A DNA stretch of 64,000 nt from Boesenbergia rotunda (taxonomy: Eukaryota > Streptophyta > Magnoliopsida > Zingiberales > Zingiberaceae): positions 1 to 64,000 of the forward strand of contig JAGFNQ010009462.1 in the NCBI GenBank assembly GCA_024364735.1, written 5' to 3'. The notes beneath the pieces were generated by a model. The model saw nothing but the letters and a program-made list of their open reading frames with translations. It ran no database searches and was not told where the DNA came from. The first letter of the stretch is position 1. Each line of letters opens with the position of its first letter. Below, one piece after another: positions 11,903 to 23,591 of this stretch. A program made the position numbers and the translations under genes.

Positions 11903-12055
11903 CTCAAATTTGGTGCAACCACCAATTTGAGAATTTTTTAGATTTTTACAAATTTTTTTTTAAATTTCTTCTCGTTAATCGAGGTTGGTGCAACACCCCT
12001 CGACAAATATTTTTTTCTCTTTATCCCGCACTACTAATCCAAGACCAAGTCTTGG
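11903..12055 (+). other. Element D leader with three conserved hairpins
   Basis: The leader holds three stem-loops. The first is CTCAAATTTGGTG/CACCAATTTGAG with loop CAAC (11903-11931). The second is TCGAGG..GGTG/CACCcCTCGA with loop CAA (11979-12003). The third is CCAAGAC/GTCTTGG with loop CAA (12039-12055). All three recur in the same order in element I (37755-37916). Their place right after the primer site suggests an RNA role such as packaging or translation, which is inference. Confidence 0.75.
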
Positions 12056-12094
12056 GATATTCCTTTTTTTTGCTTAGTTTACATTTTAGATAAA

Positions 12095-13747
12095 ATGGCC
12101 ATGCAAGAGGGCTTCAGCACCGCAAGACCACCTCTCTTCAGTGGGGAGGACTTCTCCTACTGGAAGAGCAGAATGGAGGTCCACTTGAAAACTCAAGTGG
12201 ACACGTGGATAATCATCCAGTCCGGACTGGAGATTCCAAGAAATGCTGAAGGAATACCTCTGACCTACACAGAGTGGGACACCGCTCTGAAATAGAAAAT
12301 TGAAGCGGGTGCAAAGGCGACCCGGACCCTCTAATGCGGCTTAACAAAAGAGGAGCTGAACCGGGTGGGTCCCTTCAACAGTTCTAAGGAGCTGTGGGGG
12401 AAACTGATCGAGCTGCACGAAGGAACATCAGACACTCGGATCAGCAAGAGGGATCTCCTCCTGAACAAGCTGTATACAATTAAAATGACCGACAACGAAA
12501 CAGCAGCTCAGCTTCACGCCCGAATCCAGGAACTGATGAACGGACTGCACACCATCGGACACAAGGTAGAAAACCGTGACTTAATAAGGTACGCTTTAAA
12601 TGCCTTCCCTAGAAACACCTTGTGGGCATCTATGGTAGATGCATACAAGGTTTCAAGGGACCTTTCAAAAGTTAAATTAGATGAATTGTTCTCTGAATTA
12701 GAGTTACACGAACAGACTAACTACAATCTGGCCGAGAAAGGTATTGCCTTTGTTGCTGGTACAACTGGAAGGACAACCAAGAAGAAGCATCAACCTGAAC
12801 CCGAGTCTAACTCAGACTCAGACTCAGAAGACGAAGAAGGAGATCGACCTAAGCTGGTACGACTGGCCCGAAACTATTACAAGGAGTTAAAAAACCAAAC
12901 CAACAGACGGAAAGCCAGCCGAAGAAAGGATGAACTGGCTCAACCCGCAAATGAAAAGAACAAGCCCAACGTGACCTGCTACGAGTGCAAGAAGAAGGGT
13001 CACTACAAGATAGAGTGTCCGAACCTAAAGGAGACCAAGAAGAATAGAAGGAAAAAGGCACTTCAGGCAACGTGGGACGAGTCCTCCTCCTCCGAAGAAG
13101 AAGAGGTCCCACAGTCGAACCTGCTTGCACTAACCGCCTCAGAAGAAATCGGGACCGAGTCAGAATCGGAACAGGACGACGGCATACTAACATTTTCAGA
13201 AAACGGCGAAATCAAGGTAAGTGGTTTTACTAGAAGTCAGTTAAGTGAATTAATTGCTTATCTTTCTCGAGATTTGGCGAAAGCCAAACTCCGAGTCGAG
13301 TCCCTCTGACAGGAAGTAAAACTCCTGAAAGAGGGAGCTGACCCTAAACCCTTAACTGAGAAGGTTCAAGAAGGAACCTCTACTCAAGTTCAGAAACTTG
13401 AGAAAGAGAACTCCTCCCTGAAAACTCAGGTTAAGGATCGTAGATCAGCCTTAGAACGATTCACTTCTGGTTTCAAGAATCTTGACAAGATTCTTGGAAA
13501 ACAGAAATCGGTTCTAAATCGATCCGGACTACGATATAGAACCAAGTCTCGACAAAGATCTTACTTTGCTGTATTGAACCAGTCCAGACCTAAAGTTCAG
13601 GCATGGGTATCAAAACTATGCCTGAACAAACAAACTGGATCAAACCAATATTGGATCCCCAAGGACAAGATTCACATCTTGCCAAACCATTATCGTGGCT
13701 ATAGTCCAGGGGGAGCCAAATTGAAAACAATAGTTATTATTAGATAA
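12095..13747 (+). pseudogene. Element D gag remnant (SIRE-like)
   Basis: This frame encodes the capsid and nucleocapsid. It starts at the ATG at 12095 (MAMQEGFSTARPPLF), with the gag motif GEDFSYWKSRMEVHL near residues 19-33. Stops interrupt it at 12293-12295 (TAG), about 40 bases later (TAA) and at 13307-13309 (TGA); the same frame otherwise runs to TAA at 13745-13747. It contains an acidic/serine stretch, a zinc knuckle C-x2-C-x4-H-x4-C (CYECKKKGHYKIEC, about 12979-13020), a second acidic region and a Leu/Lys-rich tail likely to form a coiled coil. Element I has the same gag. The single-base nature of the stops suggests decay after insertion. Confidence 0.88.
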
Positions 13748-14425
13748 AATTCAATTCTTGATTACAATTTGCCTGTTTGCTTGTTTACTTAATTTCTGCA
13801 ATTTACCATGCTTAGACTAAGGAATGGTTAGTTTAAGGACTGAACAAACTTAACTGAAATTTGAACAACATAGTATTGGGTGGCAGTGAGATGATAGTAC
13901 GTTAGGGAAACAACTCTAATAAGGTCAAGTATACTTGGTCTCTTTAGACTGGTGAAACTAGCCGTAGCTACCGATCCAAAACTCAAACTAGTTAGACCAG
14001 AATTTTTCAAAGATTAATTTTGAAAATGAAATTTCATTAAAAGGCTTTGTCAAGGAAAGGGCTGATGATCCAATAAGGCTACGACCAAAGAAGGCCTAGT
14101 GCCTCGCCAAGACCTGGAAGCCAATTTTTGAAATTCAAATTCAAATTATTCTTTGTCAAATTCAAATCTAACACAAATTTTTAGTTACTTGTAGACTTAA
14201 ACATTCTTTTCAAAACAAATTCAACTGTTTCCAAAATTAATTAAGATTTTCAAAATAAATCTTGTTTTTTTAAAAATTCTTTTATCAAAACCTGTCTCAC
14301 AAAACCTATAAGGCTAACGTGATTGAAAACCCTAGATTTGGGTGAGACAGACTAGGTTGTGAAAATCAATTTAGGCTATTCCTGATTCTAATTGGATCCA
14401 AATCAACAAAACTCTTTATGTGTAG
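13748..14425 (+). other. Element D gag-pol spacer (about 0.68 kb, possible intron)
   Basis: No open frame connects gag (stop 13745-13747) with pol. The stretch is T-rich and ends TTTATGTGTAG at 14424-14425, directly before an in-frame pol sequence (ENKDLDQWML), so it looks like a splice acceptor. Element I keeps a clearly related spacer (42040-about 42645), and fragment M holds the reverse complement of its start. A conserved non-coding gag-pol spacer could separate gag and pol expression by splicing or a subgenomic RNA. No clear donor site was pinned down. Confidence 0.6.
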
Positions 14426-16363
14426 GAAAATAAAGATTTGGACCAATGGATGTTGAATAGTGGTTGCTCCAGACATATGACTGGAGATAAATTGAAATTC
14501 ACCAAACTCAAGTTCAAGAACCTAGGCTCTGTGGCATTTGGCAACAATGCTACACTCAAGGTAATTGGGTCAAGTAATATTGAACTCAAATCTAACTTTA
14601 TTATTAAGAAAGTACTCTTGGTTGAACAATTCAATTTTAACTTGCTTAGCATAAGTCATTGGTGTGACTGTGGTTATATAGTTACCTTTAACAATTCTAA
14701 CTGCCTAATTAGAAACGTACAAGACTCAGAAATCATGCTTAAGGGCACTAGAAAAAATAATGTTTACACTATAAACCTTCCCCTAGTACCTAAATGCATG
14801 TTAACCCAGTTAGAACAATCAAACCTCTGGCATAGGAGACTAGGTCACACCAACCTAAGAACTATTTCAAAAATCACCCAACTTGGCTTAATTAAAGGTA
14901 TTCCCAAGATTAAAAATCATGAAAACTTAATCTGTGAATCTTGCAATCAAGGTAAACAAACCAGTTCTAATCACAAACTAATTCAATCTGATCTAACTCA
15001 AACCACACTTGAGCTCCTGCACCTTGACCTATTTGATTCACACGGAGCCAAGTCACTAAGCGGAAGCCGGTATTGCTTAGTAATAGTTGATGATTATTCT
15101 AGGTTCACCTGGGTTAGGTTTCTAAAGACCGAAGATGAAACCCTAAACCTACTTAATGAATTCTGTAAATTAATTGAAAATCAAAACGATTCTAAAATCA
15201 AAAGACTTAGAAGTGACCACAGGGGCGAATTTGAAAATCAACGGTTCGAGGAATTCTGTAAGGTAAATGGGTATATACATGAATTTTCATGTCCTAGAAC
15301 CCCCCAACAAAATGGGATAGTCGAAAGAAAAAATAGAACACTACAGGAAGCCGCTAGGGCAATGATCAATGAATTTAACTTAGCAAACCAATATTGGGCA
15401 GAAGCAATTAGTACGGCTTGCTACATCCAAAATAGGGTCCTGATTAACAAGCGACACAACAAAACACCCTATGAACTATATTACCATAGACTCCCAAATC
15501 TACACTACCTAAGGGTCTTTGGATGCAAAGTCCATATCCTAAACACCAATGACTACTTAGGAAAATTCCAGTCTAAGTCAACCCCAGACATTTTCTTAGG
15601 ATACTCAACAACGAGTAGAGCCTATAGGGTTTACAACAACCAAACCAAGAAAATCGAAGAAACAACCAATCTAATATTTGATGACGAAAGTAATTCAAAT
15701 ATAAATCTAACTTCATCAAACACTGATCAAGAAGATAATCAACAAATTGGTGAATCCTTAATTGAACCTATAAACGAACTAACCATTGAACCCACTAGTG
15801 AATCAAATGAACCAATTATTGAACCAATAATTGAACCAGCTCAAAGAGTTGAATCAAATAGTGAACCAAACCGACCAGCCGGACCTGAGGCTGAACCAAG
15901 TTCTAGAAAATCCAAGAAACCCAGACTCAGTCACCCAACCGATCAAATTGTGGGTGATCCAACTCTAGGAGTCAAGACTAGATCCTCCCATAGGAACCTT
16001 AGTCAAATAGCAATGATTTCAAAAATAGAACCTAAAACTATAGATGAAGCCCTACCTGATCCTGATTGTATCATAGCTATGCAGGAAGAATTAGCCCAAT
16101 TTGAGAGGAACCAAGTCTGGGAACTAGTGCCTAAACCTGCAGGCAAATCCATCATTGACACTAAGTGGGTTTTTAGGAATAAACTAAATGATCAAGGAGG
16201 CATAGTCACAAATAAAGCCCGCGTAGTAGTGAAGGGATTCAGCCAAGTAGAAGGGTTAGATTATGACAAAACATATGCCCCAGTAGCTAGACTTGAGTTC
16301 ATTAGGATGTTATTAGCCTTTGCATCCCATAAAGGATTTAAGCTATACCAAATGGATATAAAG
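14426..16363 (+). pseudogene. Element D pol part 1: protease, integrase, RT N-terminus
   Basis: A long open frame runs 14426-16363. The order is protease (MLNSGCSRHMTGD at about 14450), HHCC region (LWHRRLGHTN ... CESCNQGK), integrase core with LHLDLFDSH, LRSDHRGEF and NGIVERKNR supplying D, D and E, a long linker rich in E/P/N/S repeats (IIEPIIEP), then RT beginning WVFRNKLNDQG and reaching YQMDIK. The protease catalytic Asp appears replaced by Asn (AAT at 14455-14457; related elements have DSG), which should inactivate it. The frame is cut at 16363 by insertion of E. The next residues, read into E, are not pol. Confidence 0.9.
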
Positions 16364-19300
16364 TGTCACGCCCCGAGACCCAGGAGCCGCTGATCCAATA
16401 GAAAATCGGACAGCAACTCCCCTGTCCGGCGGACAATTTACACATACACACAGATAATATAACCTGTATACAATATATATAGCACAACCACGCAGTTTAA
16501 AGGGCCTCAGGCCTCAGATATATGCAAAACCAACAGTTATATGATTATAACTATCGAAAAACCAAATCCGAACTCACCTGAGCTGCCAGGGGGCAGGAAC
16601 AAAGCCAAAACCGAACGAAGTCCAACATAGGACTCAAAAGTACAATACCTTCAAACAGAACGTGCATACATGTTCAAAACATACAGCGGAAGCATAGGAA
16701 TGCTACAGGGTCCATAACAAAACAAGGAAAACCAAAAAGGGCTCCTCGGGAGCTGGGGACTGGCGGCTCGGGATCTCCTCGCAGACATCAACCTGAAATA
16801 AATATATATGGCAACGGGGTGAGTCCATAGCTCAGCGGATACCCAATAGATATGCATAGAAAGTTATACTAACAACAAGAGTTCTACTAATACAGTCTCA
16901 TATCAACAATAGGGAAAGACTGGAACTGTAAATACTGGGTAGGTACATACCTGAATCCATCCAACCTATACAAAGGGTAAGAAATACCAAAAGAAGACAA
17001 ATAGGCATATAGTCTCAGATAACAAGTCTCCAGAATATGCGATGTCAAACAAGTGCAGCAAATAAGTGCAGCAAACAATGCACAATGCAAAATATGCACA
17101 TGGTGCAATGACATGTGTCACCCCCTAGTCCCAGTCAGGATATCGTCCACGACGTCCGCGTGGGTAGAGCTGTGACAAACTGTACGCACCCTGCCATCAC
17201 TGCTCCTGAGTGACCGGGTGGACAGGATGCTGGCCGGGGGACCACCCCCCTACCCCAAGTAATGGGGGAGCTCCGCTCTCATCTCCTCGTGGCTCAGTAC
17301 GAGAAGGGACCCCTGGCTGCTACCACGCCCGCGCTCACCCTCCTCATAGTGGCCGAACGGAGCAATACAGGGCAAATGCACACATCTACGGTATCCACTA
17401 ACCCATGAGTGGCCGTGCGTGCATATCATGTACCGGAAAACGATTAGGCTCAACCACAAGGGAGTCGCTGATCGCCGGCATGCAACAGTGCAAGGATGGT
17501 GTATGATAGATACACATACCTCCCTCCCCAAGTCCTCAGTATACTAGGTCTCAGTCTGAAATCCTACAACAGGAAATACAGGTAACCTACAAGGTATACT
17601 GGCCTGAAACTACAGATCTCTCAAGGTCAAGTGCAAGAGGTACATCCCGATATCTAAGCATACATATAGATATGATAATACCTGAGACTGTATGGAACTA
17701 ACAGCAGAATAACTCCGGGATGAACAACAAGTATCCAGAACTGACATAATAAACAGGGATAAACTACAATATCCAGAACAGACATAATAACCAGGGATAG
17801 CGTAGAATCTTACTGCTATCTATAACATTCTATGCATAACAAAATGACAATATCAAGATAGATAAGTCAAAGGGTACCCGCCTCCAAAAGTAGAAGTCCG
17901 TATCAAAAGGGAAGAACCACCCGTCCAAATAGTAGCAATAAATCCGATCAAGCTCCTGTATCAAGGATGTAATTAATTAGCTATTACACAAATAGCAACT
18001 AGCTAATTAATCCCTAATCCGTTTTAGGATTTACCGAATCCGTCACTTTCCATTTAATTACCTTTAATTAAATGGAAGGTTCCTAATTACCCCATGAAAT
18101 TAAAATTACATTCTTAATTAATTAGGATCATTCTAATTATCCTTGTGTCATCTAATTAACCATAATTAGATGATTGACTTTTAATTATCCCAATAGGTCA
18201 AATAAACGAGTTGTACATATGGGTTTAGGTTTGATTTCAATTCCTACAAACCCATTCCAAACCTAAACTGATCCAACACACTTCCACAGCTAAAATCAAC
18301 TTCAATTTAGTGAACAAACACATCCCTTGATCAAATCGATCGCCACCAGTGCAGCACACCAATTAGCAACGCAGTAAAACCACCTCCTGATCCAGGAATA
18401 AACCACGAAATCTATTTTGAATTCTCAATTCATCCAACCCTTAGCCAAATAGCAAACCTTACCTCAATACAACCAAATTTATCCAAAACGAAATCAGTAA
18501 CAGGAGCCATAGCTCGACTAGCAAACAAGTTCATCCAACCTAATCCCAAACAATCCAACTCAGATTTCATGCAAGCAAAATCTTAAGCAATCACTCCTTA
18601 CCTGAGTCGGCGCCAGTGACACTCCTCTAATCCGGTTCCGGCGAGGTCAACTCTGTTGATGAAGAAGCACCAAGAGTGTAACTTCCAGCTTGTCCCAATC
18701 GAAATACTAGCCTCTAATTCACCAGAAGATCGGAGGAAGACTCACACCATCGGGGAGGTCACCCTTGCTTACATCTGGTGATAATGCAACGATCGGTGAG
18801 GGTGCCAATGTCGATCGAGTGGAGAAGAAGAGTGATCAAGGCAGAGGTGTGACGGAAGTGGCTTGAAATCAATTTCCCTCTTCCCTAGCTGCAGATCTTC
18901 ACGGCACAGGACGAGGGACGGTGGTCAGGCTCAACTCCTCGGAAACCCAAACACACCTTGAACTGCCGATCTTGAGTGGACACGAAGCGAAACTCAGGGG
19001 GGTCGGCGACGCTTAGAAACTCGGCTGGGCTTCGGTAGCGATTCGAAGGAGATAGCGAGAAAACAATGGATGGCTTCCAACCAGGACTAACGTCAACGAA
19101 GGAGTGGCCTATTGGAGTGTGAGACACCGGCGGCGGGGCTCTCAATCCACTGCTCGCGCTGTAGGCGTAGTGGAGGCGGCTTCGATCGGCAGGGAAGAAG
19201 ACACAAGCGACGAGCCCGAGCCCGAGCCCTAAACAGCCCCTTTATACTCACCCTTTTTCATTTTAGTCCACCAAGTTTTTAGCCAAATCACAAGGATGCC

Positions 19301-19506
19301 CTTAGTTTCTAGTTTTTAGCAGTTAACCCCCTTTAAATTATGCTCTATTACATCCAGACCCTTGATTGAACTTTTTAAGCCCTTTAGACCTCAAAATATT
19401 TTGTTGTATTCCATTTTACTCTCCGAAATTTTGTCTAAGGGCCCGATAATCCTAGGGTGTTTTCTGAAAAATTTTCCGGAGCGGAATAAAAGTGTCGGAT
19501 TTAACA
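16364..19506 (-). mobile_element. Solo LTR E (3143 bp) with TSD TAAAG
   Basis: The insertion begins TGTCACGCCCCG and ends GGATTTAACA, flanked by TAAAG at 16359-16363 and 19507-19511. Removing it plus one TSD restores the RT frame (MDIK then SAFLN). Read on the minus strand it runs TGTTAAATCC ... CGGGGCGTGACA. This resembles the GGGCGTTACA 3' ends of the Tekay-type LTRs here, so a gypsy origin in minus orientation is likely. It contains no coding region; several short frames are chance. A GC-rich part (about 18600-19230) precedes an AT-rich end. Confidence 0.88.
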
Positions 19507-19623
19507 TAAAGTCAGCCTTTTTAAATGTATTCATTAAAGAAGAAGTTTATGTAGGACAACCCCCTGGGTTTGAGGACTTAGAAAGACCTAACCACGTGTT
19601 CAAACTTACTAAAGCATTATATG
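19507..19623 (+). pseudogene. Element D pol part 2: RT segment between insertions E and F
   Basis: This short piece of RT (SAFLNVFIKEEVYVGQPPGF ... KALY) continues part 1 after E. It is cut by F within the Tyr-Gly codons that precede the KQAP motif. TSD TAAAG (19507-19511) and ATATG (19619-19623) mark both edges. Residues at the edges shown by translation into E or F are artefacts. Confidence 0.9.
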
Positions 19624-20129
19624 TGTAACGACCCGGAAAATTCTCTTAATATTTTCTTAAAATATTAAGCATGTTTAAATAATTTTCCAAGAGACCTAGA
19701 AATATTAAGGAGAACTTTGGCCTAGAAAATTCATGTTTTCTCATTTAAATTGAGAAAACTAAGTACTAATGGGCTTTATGTGGGCTTTTTAGTACGATGA
19801 TTATAGGTGGATTTCGGTAATAATTAGTATAAATATAAATAAGATTTAATTAGGCATATTAGCATGATTATGGGTAAGTCTTAGCCTAATTTTTCTATTT
19901 TAATGGAGAAATTAGGTACTAATGAGCTTTAAATGGGCTCCAAAAATGGGGATTAATTAGGTAAAATTAATATAAATTAGGTAAAATTAATATAAATATA
20001 AAAGAATTTTATTTAGGAATATTAGCATAATTATGGGTGATTTTTGGAGAATTTTTGAAATAAAAGGGAACTTTCGAAAATTAGAGGAAAAGGTTTAAAT
20101 AAAATGAAAAATAAAATAAAAATAAAGGT

Positions 20130-20200
20130 GCATGGGCCAAGGATTGAACCTTGGACCTCTTGTACAACCATGAATGCTTTAACCAACTCACCTAGCAAGG
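20130..20200 (-). promoter_or_regulatory. tRNA-like module (A-box and B-box-like) in LTR F
   Basis: On the minus strand it reads like the 5' half to T-arm of a tRNA: D-arm-like TAGGTGAGTTGG (11 of 12 to the A-box consensus) and T-arm-like GGTTCAATCC flanked by CCAAG/CTTGG. No acceptor stem closes it, so it is not a tRNA gene. It is antisense to the LTR. Homologous modules lie at the same place in K, L (both LTRs) and J. Confidence 0.7.
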
Positions 20201-20559
20201 AATACTTATGAGTAAATGAAGTGGAGGTTGGTTAAGAAGTAGAAGGAGATGAAGGGTCATGGAGAGACTCTTCATTTGCCTCTTTAAAGGAGCTATAAAG
20301 AGGGGGTTTGGGGGGTTACTTCTCTTCACCATCAAGTGCATTTGCTCCCCTCCTCCCTCCTCATTCTAGCCGAAATTCTAAGGAAGAGGTCCCCTTGGAA
20401 AAGTTTCCACCAAGGCTCCATCTCCCAAGATCTAAAGTTCTTACAAGGATCCAAGGACTAGGTGTGGTCAAGAGACATCAAGTCTTCTTCCTTCTCTCCA
20501 TCCAAGGTCTAAAAATTTAGAAACCCCAAGGTAAGACTCCCTCACCTGTGGTATAATAG

Positions 20560-21530
20560 TTCCCTATGATTTTTATGATTTTTAGTATGATATAGTGGTT
20601 GGTTTTCGAATTGGATGTTGAAAGGAAAGAAAACCAAGACCCTCATGCTTAAGGGTTTCGGACACCATGTTTTTAAGATCTAAAATTATTCTAAAAATCT
20701 GTATAATGTTATTTAATGTTCTCTTATGATGTTTATAAGTTAATTATAATTTTTGGGAATTTTTGGAGTACCCTAGGATACCCTAGGGTTTCGGCCAACA
20801 TGAAAGAAACAAAAACTAAGAACCCTGAGTTTAAGGGTTTCGGCCACCAAGTTTTAAAGGTCTATAATTATGCTAAAAATCATGATAATGTTTTTTAATG
20901 ATCCCTTCTGATGTGTAGAGGTTAAGTATAATTTTTGGGAATTTTTGGAGTACCCTAGGATACCCTAGGGTTTCGGCCAACATGAAAGAAACAAAAACTA
21001 AGAACCCTGAGTTTAAGGGTTTCGGCCACCATGTTTTAAAGGTCTATAATTATGATAAAAATCATGATAATGTTTTTTAATGTTCCCTTCTGATGTTTAT
21101 AGGTTAATTATAATTTTTGTGAATTTATGGAGTAACCTAGGACACCCTAGGGTTTCGGCCAACATGAAAGAAACAAAAACTAAGAACCCTGAGTTTAAGG
21201 GTTTCGACCACCATGTTTTAAAGGTCTATAATTATGATAAAAATCATGATAATGTTTTTTAATGTTCCATTCTGATGTGTAGAGGTTAAGTATAATTTTT
21301 GGGAATTTTTGGAGTACCCTAGGACACCCTAGGGTTTCGGCCAACATGAAAGAAACAAAAACTAAGAACCCTGAGTTTAAGGGTTTCGGCCACCATGTTT
21401 TAAAGGTCTATAATTATGATAAAAATCATGATAATGTTATTTAATGTTCCCTTATGATGTTTAGAGGTTAGGTATAATTTTTGGGAATTTTTGGAGTACC
21501 CTAGAGGCCCCATATGGTTCGGCCAACCCC
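20560..21530. repeat. 182-bp tandem repeat in LTR F
   Basis: About 4.5 units are present. The anchor CCCTAGGGTTTCGGCC starts at 20781, 20963, 21145 and 21327, exactly 182 bp apart. Related arrays, inverted, lie in K (about 45150-45890) and in the L LTRs. Confidence 0.92.
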
Positions 21531-21727
21531 AAGGACCCAAGGGTTAGGGTTGAGTCTTTAACTTCAAGCATATGTTTATGTGTTGCCATGATATAAGGAT
21601 GATGGATGGTGATTATGTGAATTTTCACATGGCCTTGGGACTCCACAAGTTTCATCCAAGAAGGGTTAAGAGGGTAAAAGTTAAGATTTATTTCAAGTAA
21701 GGGTCCCAATGGCCCTATGGTAAGATG

Positions 21728-21985
21728 TGATTTGTGTTTTATGAATGATATGCCATGTTTATGAATGATATGCCATGTTTATGAATGATATGCCATGTTT
21801 ATGAATGATATGCCATGTTTATGCATGATATGCCATGTTTATGAATGATATGCCATGTTATGAATGATATGCCATGTTATGAATGATATGCCATGTTTAT
21901 GAATGATATGCCATGTTTACGAATGATATGCCATGTTTATGAATGATATGCCATGTTTATGAATGATATGCCATATTTTAGGATA
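21728..21985. repeat. About 20-bp tandem repeat in LTR F
   Basis: About 13 copies of a unit near ATGAATGATATGCCATGTTT occur, with single-base variants and a few 19-bp copies. There are no spacers between units, so it is a simple tandem array, not a CRISPR array. K has the inverse array at 44516-44930. Confidence 0.92.
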
Positions 21986-22111
21986 ATATGAATGTATGTC
22001 ATGCTCTATGAATGATGTGTACATATGCCATGTCTAAGAATGAAAATGATGAATGACAAGTATGATGAATGAAAGATGATGCTTATGTCTTTAAGGTATA
22101 AATATTCTAAA

Positions 22112-22185
22112 CGGCACGGTCGATGGTCGACGGTACGACGGTCGTGAGGACCGGTAAATGGGCTGGTAGACGGGCCGTGCCGTAA
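22112..22185. repeat. GC-rich inverted block conserved in Tekay-type LTRs
   Basis: This GC-rich island in AT-rich DNA has inverted pairs (GGCACGG ... GGCCGTGCC) and repeats of GGTCGA/TCGACGG. The reverse complement occurs in K (44332-44408) and in both LTRs of L (51985-52068, 57422-57505). A similar block forms part of each arm of the tRNA-like array at 60.7-62.5 kb. Confidence 0.75.
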
Positions 22186-22811
22186 CAAGTTATGCTATGA
22201 TAAGTATGTCATGAATGTCTTATGAATGATGAAACATGAAAAGTATTTTACTTTATGTATAGGCTTGCACCGGACCGAAGTATGGGTCCAAGGGATGGGC
22301 ACCTTAAGAACGCCCCGGTTCTGGACTACCGAAGCTGTCCATGGTTCTGGCACTACCGGAGCTGTGCAACAGGGATGGGCACCTTAAGAACGCCTCGGTT
22401 CGGGGACTACCGACTATGCTGTCCTTACCCTAGTAGGTTGGGGCTCGCGATCTCGGACTTGCTAAGGATGCGCGCTATGATGTATGTATGTGGTACAAGC
22501 TGGGGACCCCAAATGATGTTATGATGATTATGTTTAAGAAATGAAAAGTATGTTTTTAAAGATTAAGCATCCTTATGATATATATGCATTGCCCATGCAT
22601 TCATTATGAAAAAGTATGTTCATGAAAAGTATGATTTTAAACTAAGCATCCATATATGTATATGCATTCCACTCATGCCTCCATTCATGTTATGCATTAT
22701 GCTATGATGATAAGATTTTATGCTTATGCTTCATGTTAAGAAATATGCATGAGAACAAATGATCTATGCCATGATAATGTTAAGAAGATGCTCATATGTT
22801 ATGATAGGAAG

Positions 22812-23060
22812 AATGTTACTATGTTTATGTTCATGCCAAGTATTATGCCATGCTTAGAATGCTACTATGTTTATGTTCATGCCAAGTATTATGCCATGCT
22901 TAGAATGCTACTATGTTTACGTTCATGCCAAGTATTATGCCATGCTTAGAATGCTACTATGTTTATGTTCATGCCAAGTGTTATGCCATGCTTAGAATGC
23001 TACTATGTTTATGTTCATGCCAAGTATTATGCCATGCTTAGAATGCTACTATGATTATGT
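22812..23060. repeat. 46-bp tandem repeat in LTR F
   Basis: About 5.4 copies of a unit containing GAATGCTACTATGTTTATG and TTCATGCCAAGTATTATGCC. It creates a short meaningless open frame. It resembles the 38- and 47-bp arrays at the matching place in K and L. Confidence 0.9.
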
Positions 23061-23591
23061 TCATGCTATGCTATGTATACGATAAGTGATTTAAGATGTT
23101 ATGTCCTAAGTAGAGCACCAAGTATGTTAATGTTTTCATGTGCTCATTATGAGATGATGAATGATGAATGGTTTTGTGAGTAGGAAAGAGTCTTACTAAG
23201 CCTGTGTGCTTATAGTCTTATTTCCTTATACCGCAGATCATTCAAGGGGACAATGATGGAAGCAGCAGGAGGGCAAGAACGCATGTGTGTAGTAGTGACT
23301 TGGCCCAGGAAACTCTATGTTTACGGTTTATGCTAGAACTTCACCTTGGTTACTTATATGTCTGAATAATGACCTGTGGAACCTTATGATATGATGTTAC
23401 GTATGACATGATATGATATGATGCTTAAGTTCAAAGTTAATATGCTAAGGTTCCTATGTCATTAAGTTAAGAATGATAACAGGGCATGTATAAGTTAAAG
23501 TTATTCCGCTGCCTTATGATGTCTACATGCCCTAAGCATGTTAACGTAACGCCGCTTACGAAAGAAAAAAAAAAGCGGGCATTACAATATG

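Larger units (their letters stand above)
19624..23586 (+). mobile_element. Solo LTR F (3963 bp), Tekay-like, TSD ATATG
   Basis: It begins TGTAACGACCCGG and ends GGCATTACA, flanked by ATATG (19619-19623, 23587-23591). The same ends and internal order are found in the two LTRs of chromovirus L and in solo LTR K, so F is a Tekay-type LTR in plus orientation. In order it holds an antisense tRNA-like module (20130-20200), 182-bp repeats, 20-bp repeats, a GC-rich inverted block (22112-22185), a duplicated GGGATGGGCACC block (22288-22400), 46-bp repeats and a terminal hairpin. No gene is present. Confidence 0.92.

Noticed and set aside
17210..17531. Short frames in solo LTR E
   Set aside because: Chance frames in GC-richer DNA with no domain and no second copy to show conservation.
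20716..21262. 60-codon frames repeated every 182 or 364 bp
   Set aside because: They are copies of the tandem repeat unit and contain no protein signature.
21728..21985. Possible CRISPR-like array
   Set aside because: The units are directly adjacent with no unique spacers, and the context is a plant LTR; it is a simple tandem repeat.
22749..22949. Short frame with repeated Cys/Tyr/Val residues
   Set aside because: Product of the 46-bp tandem repeat; the same happens at 51283-51507 and 56651-56944.
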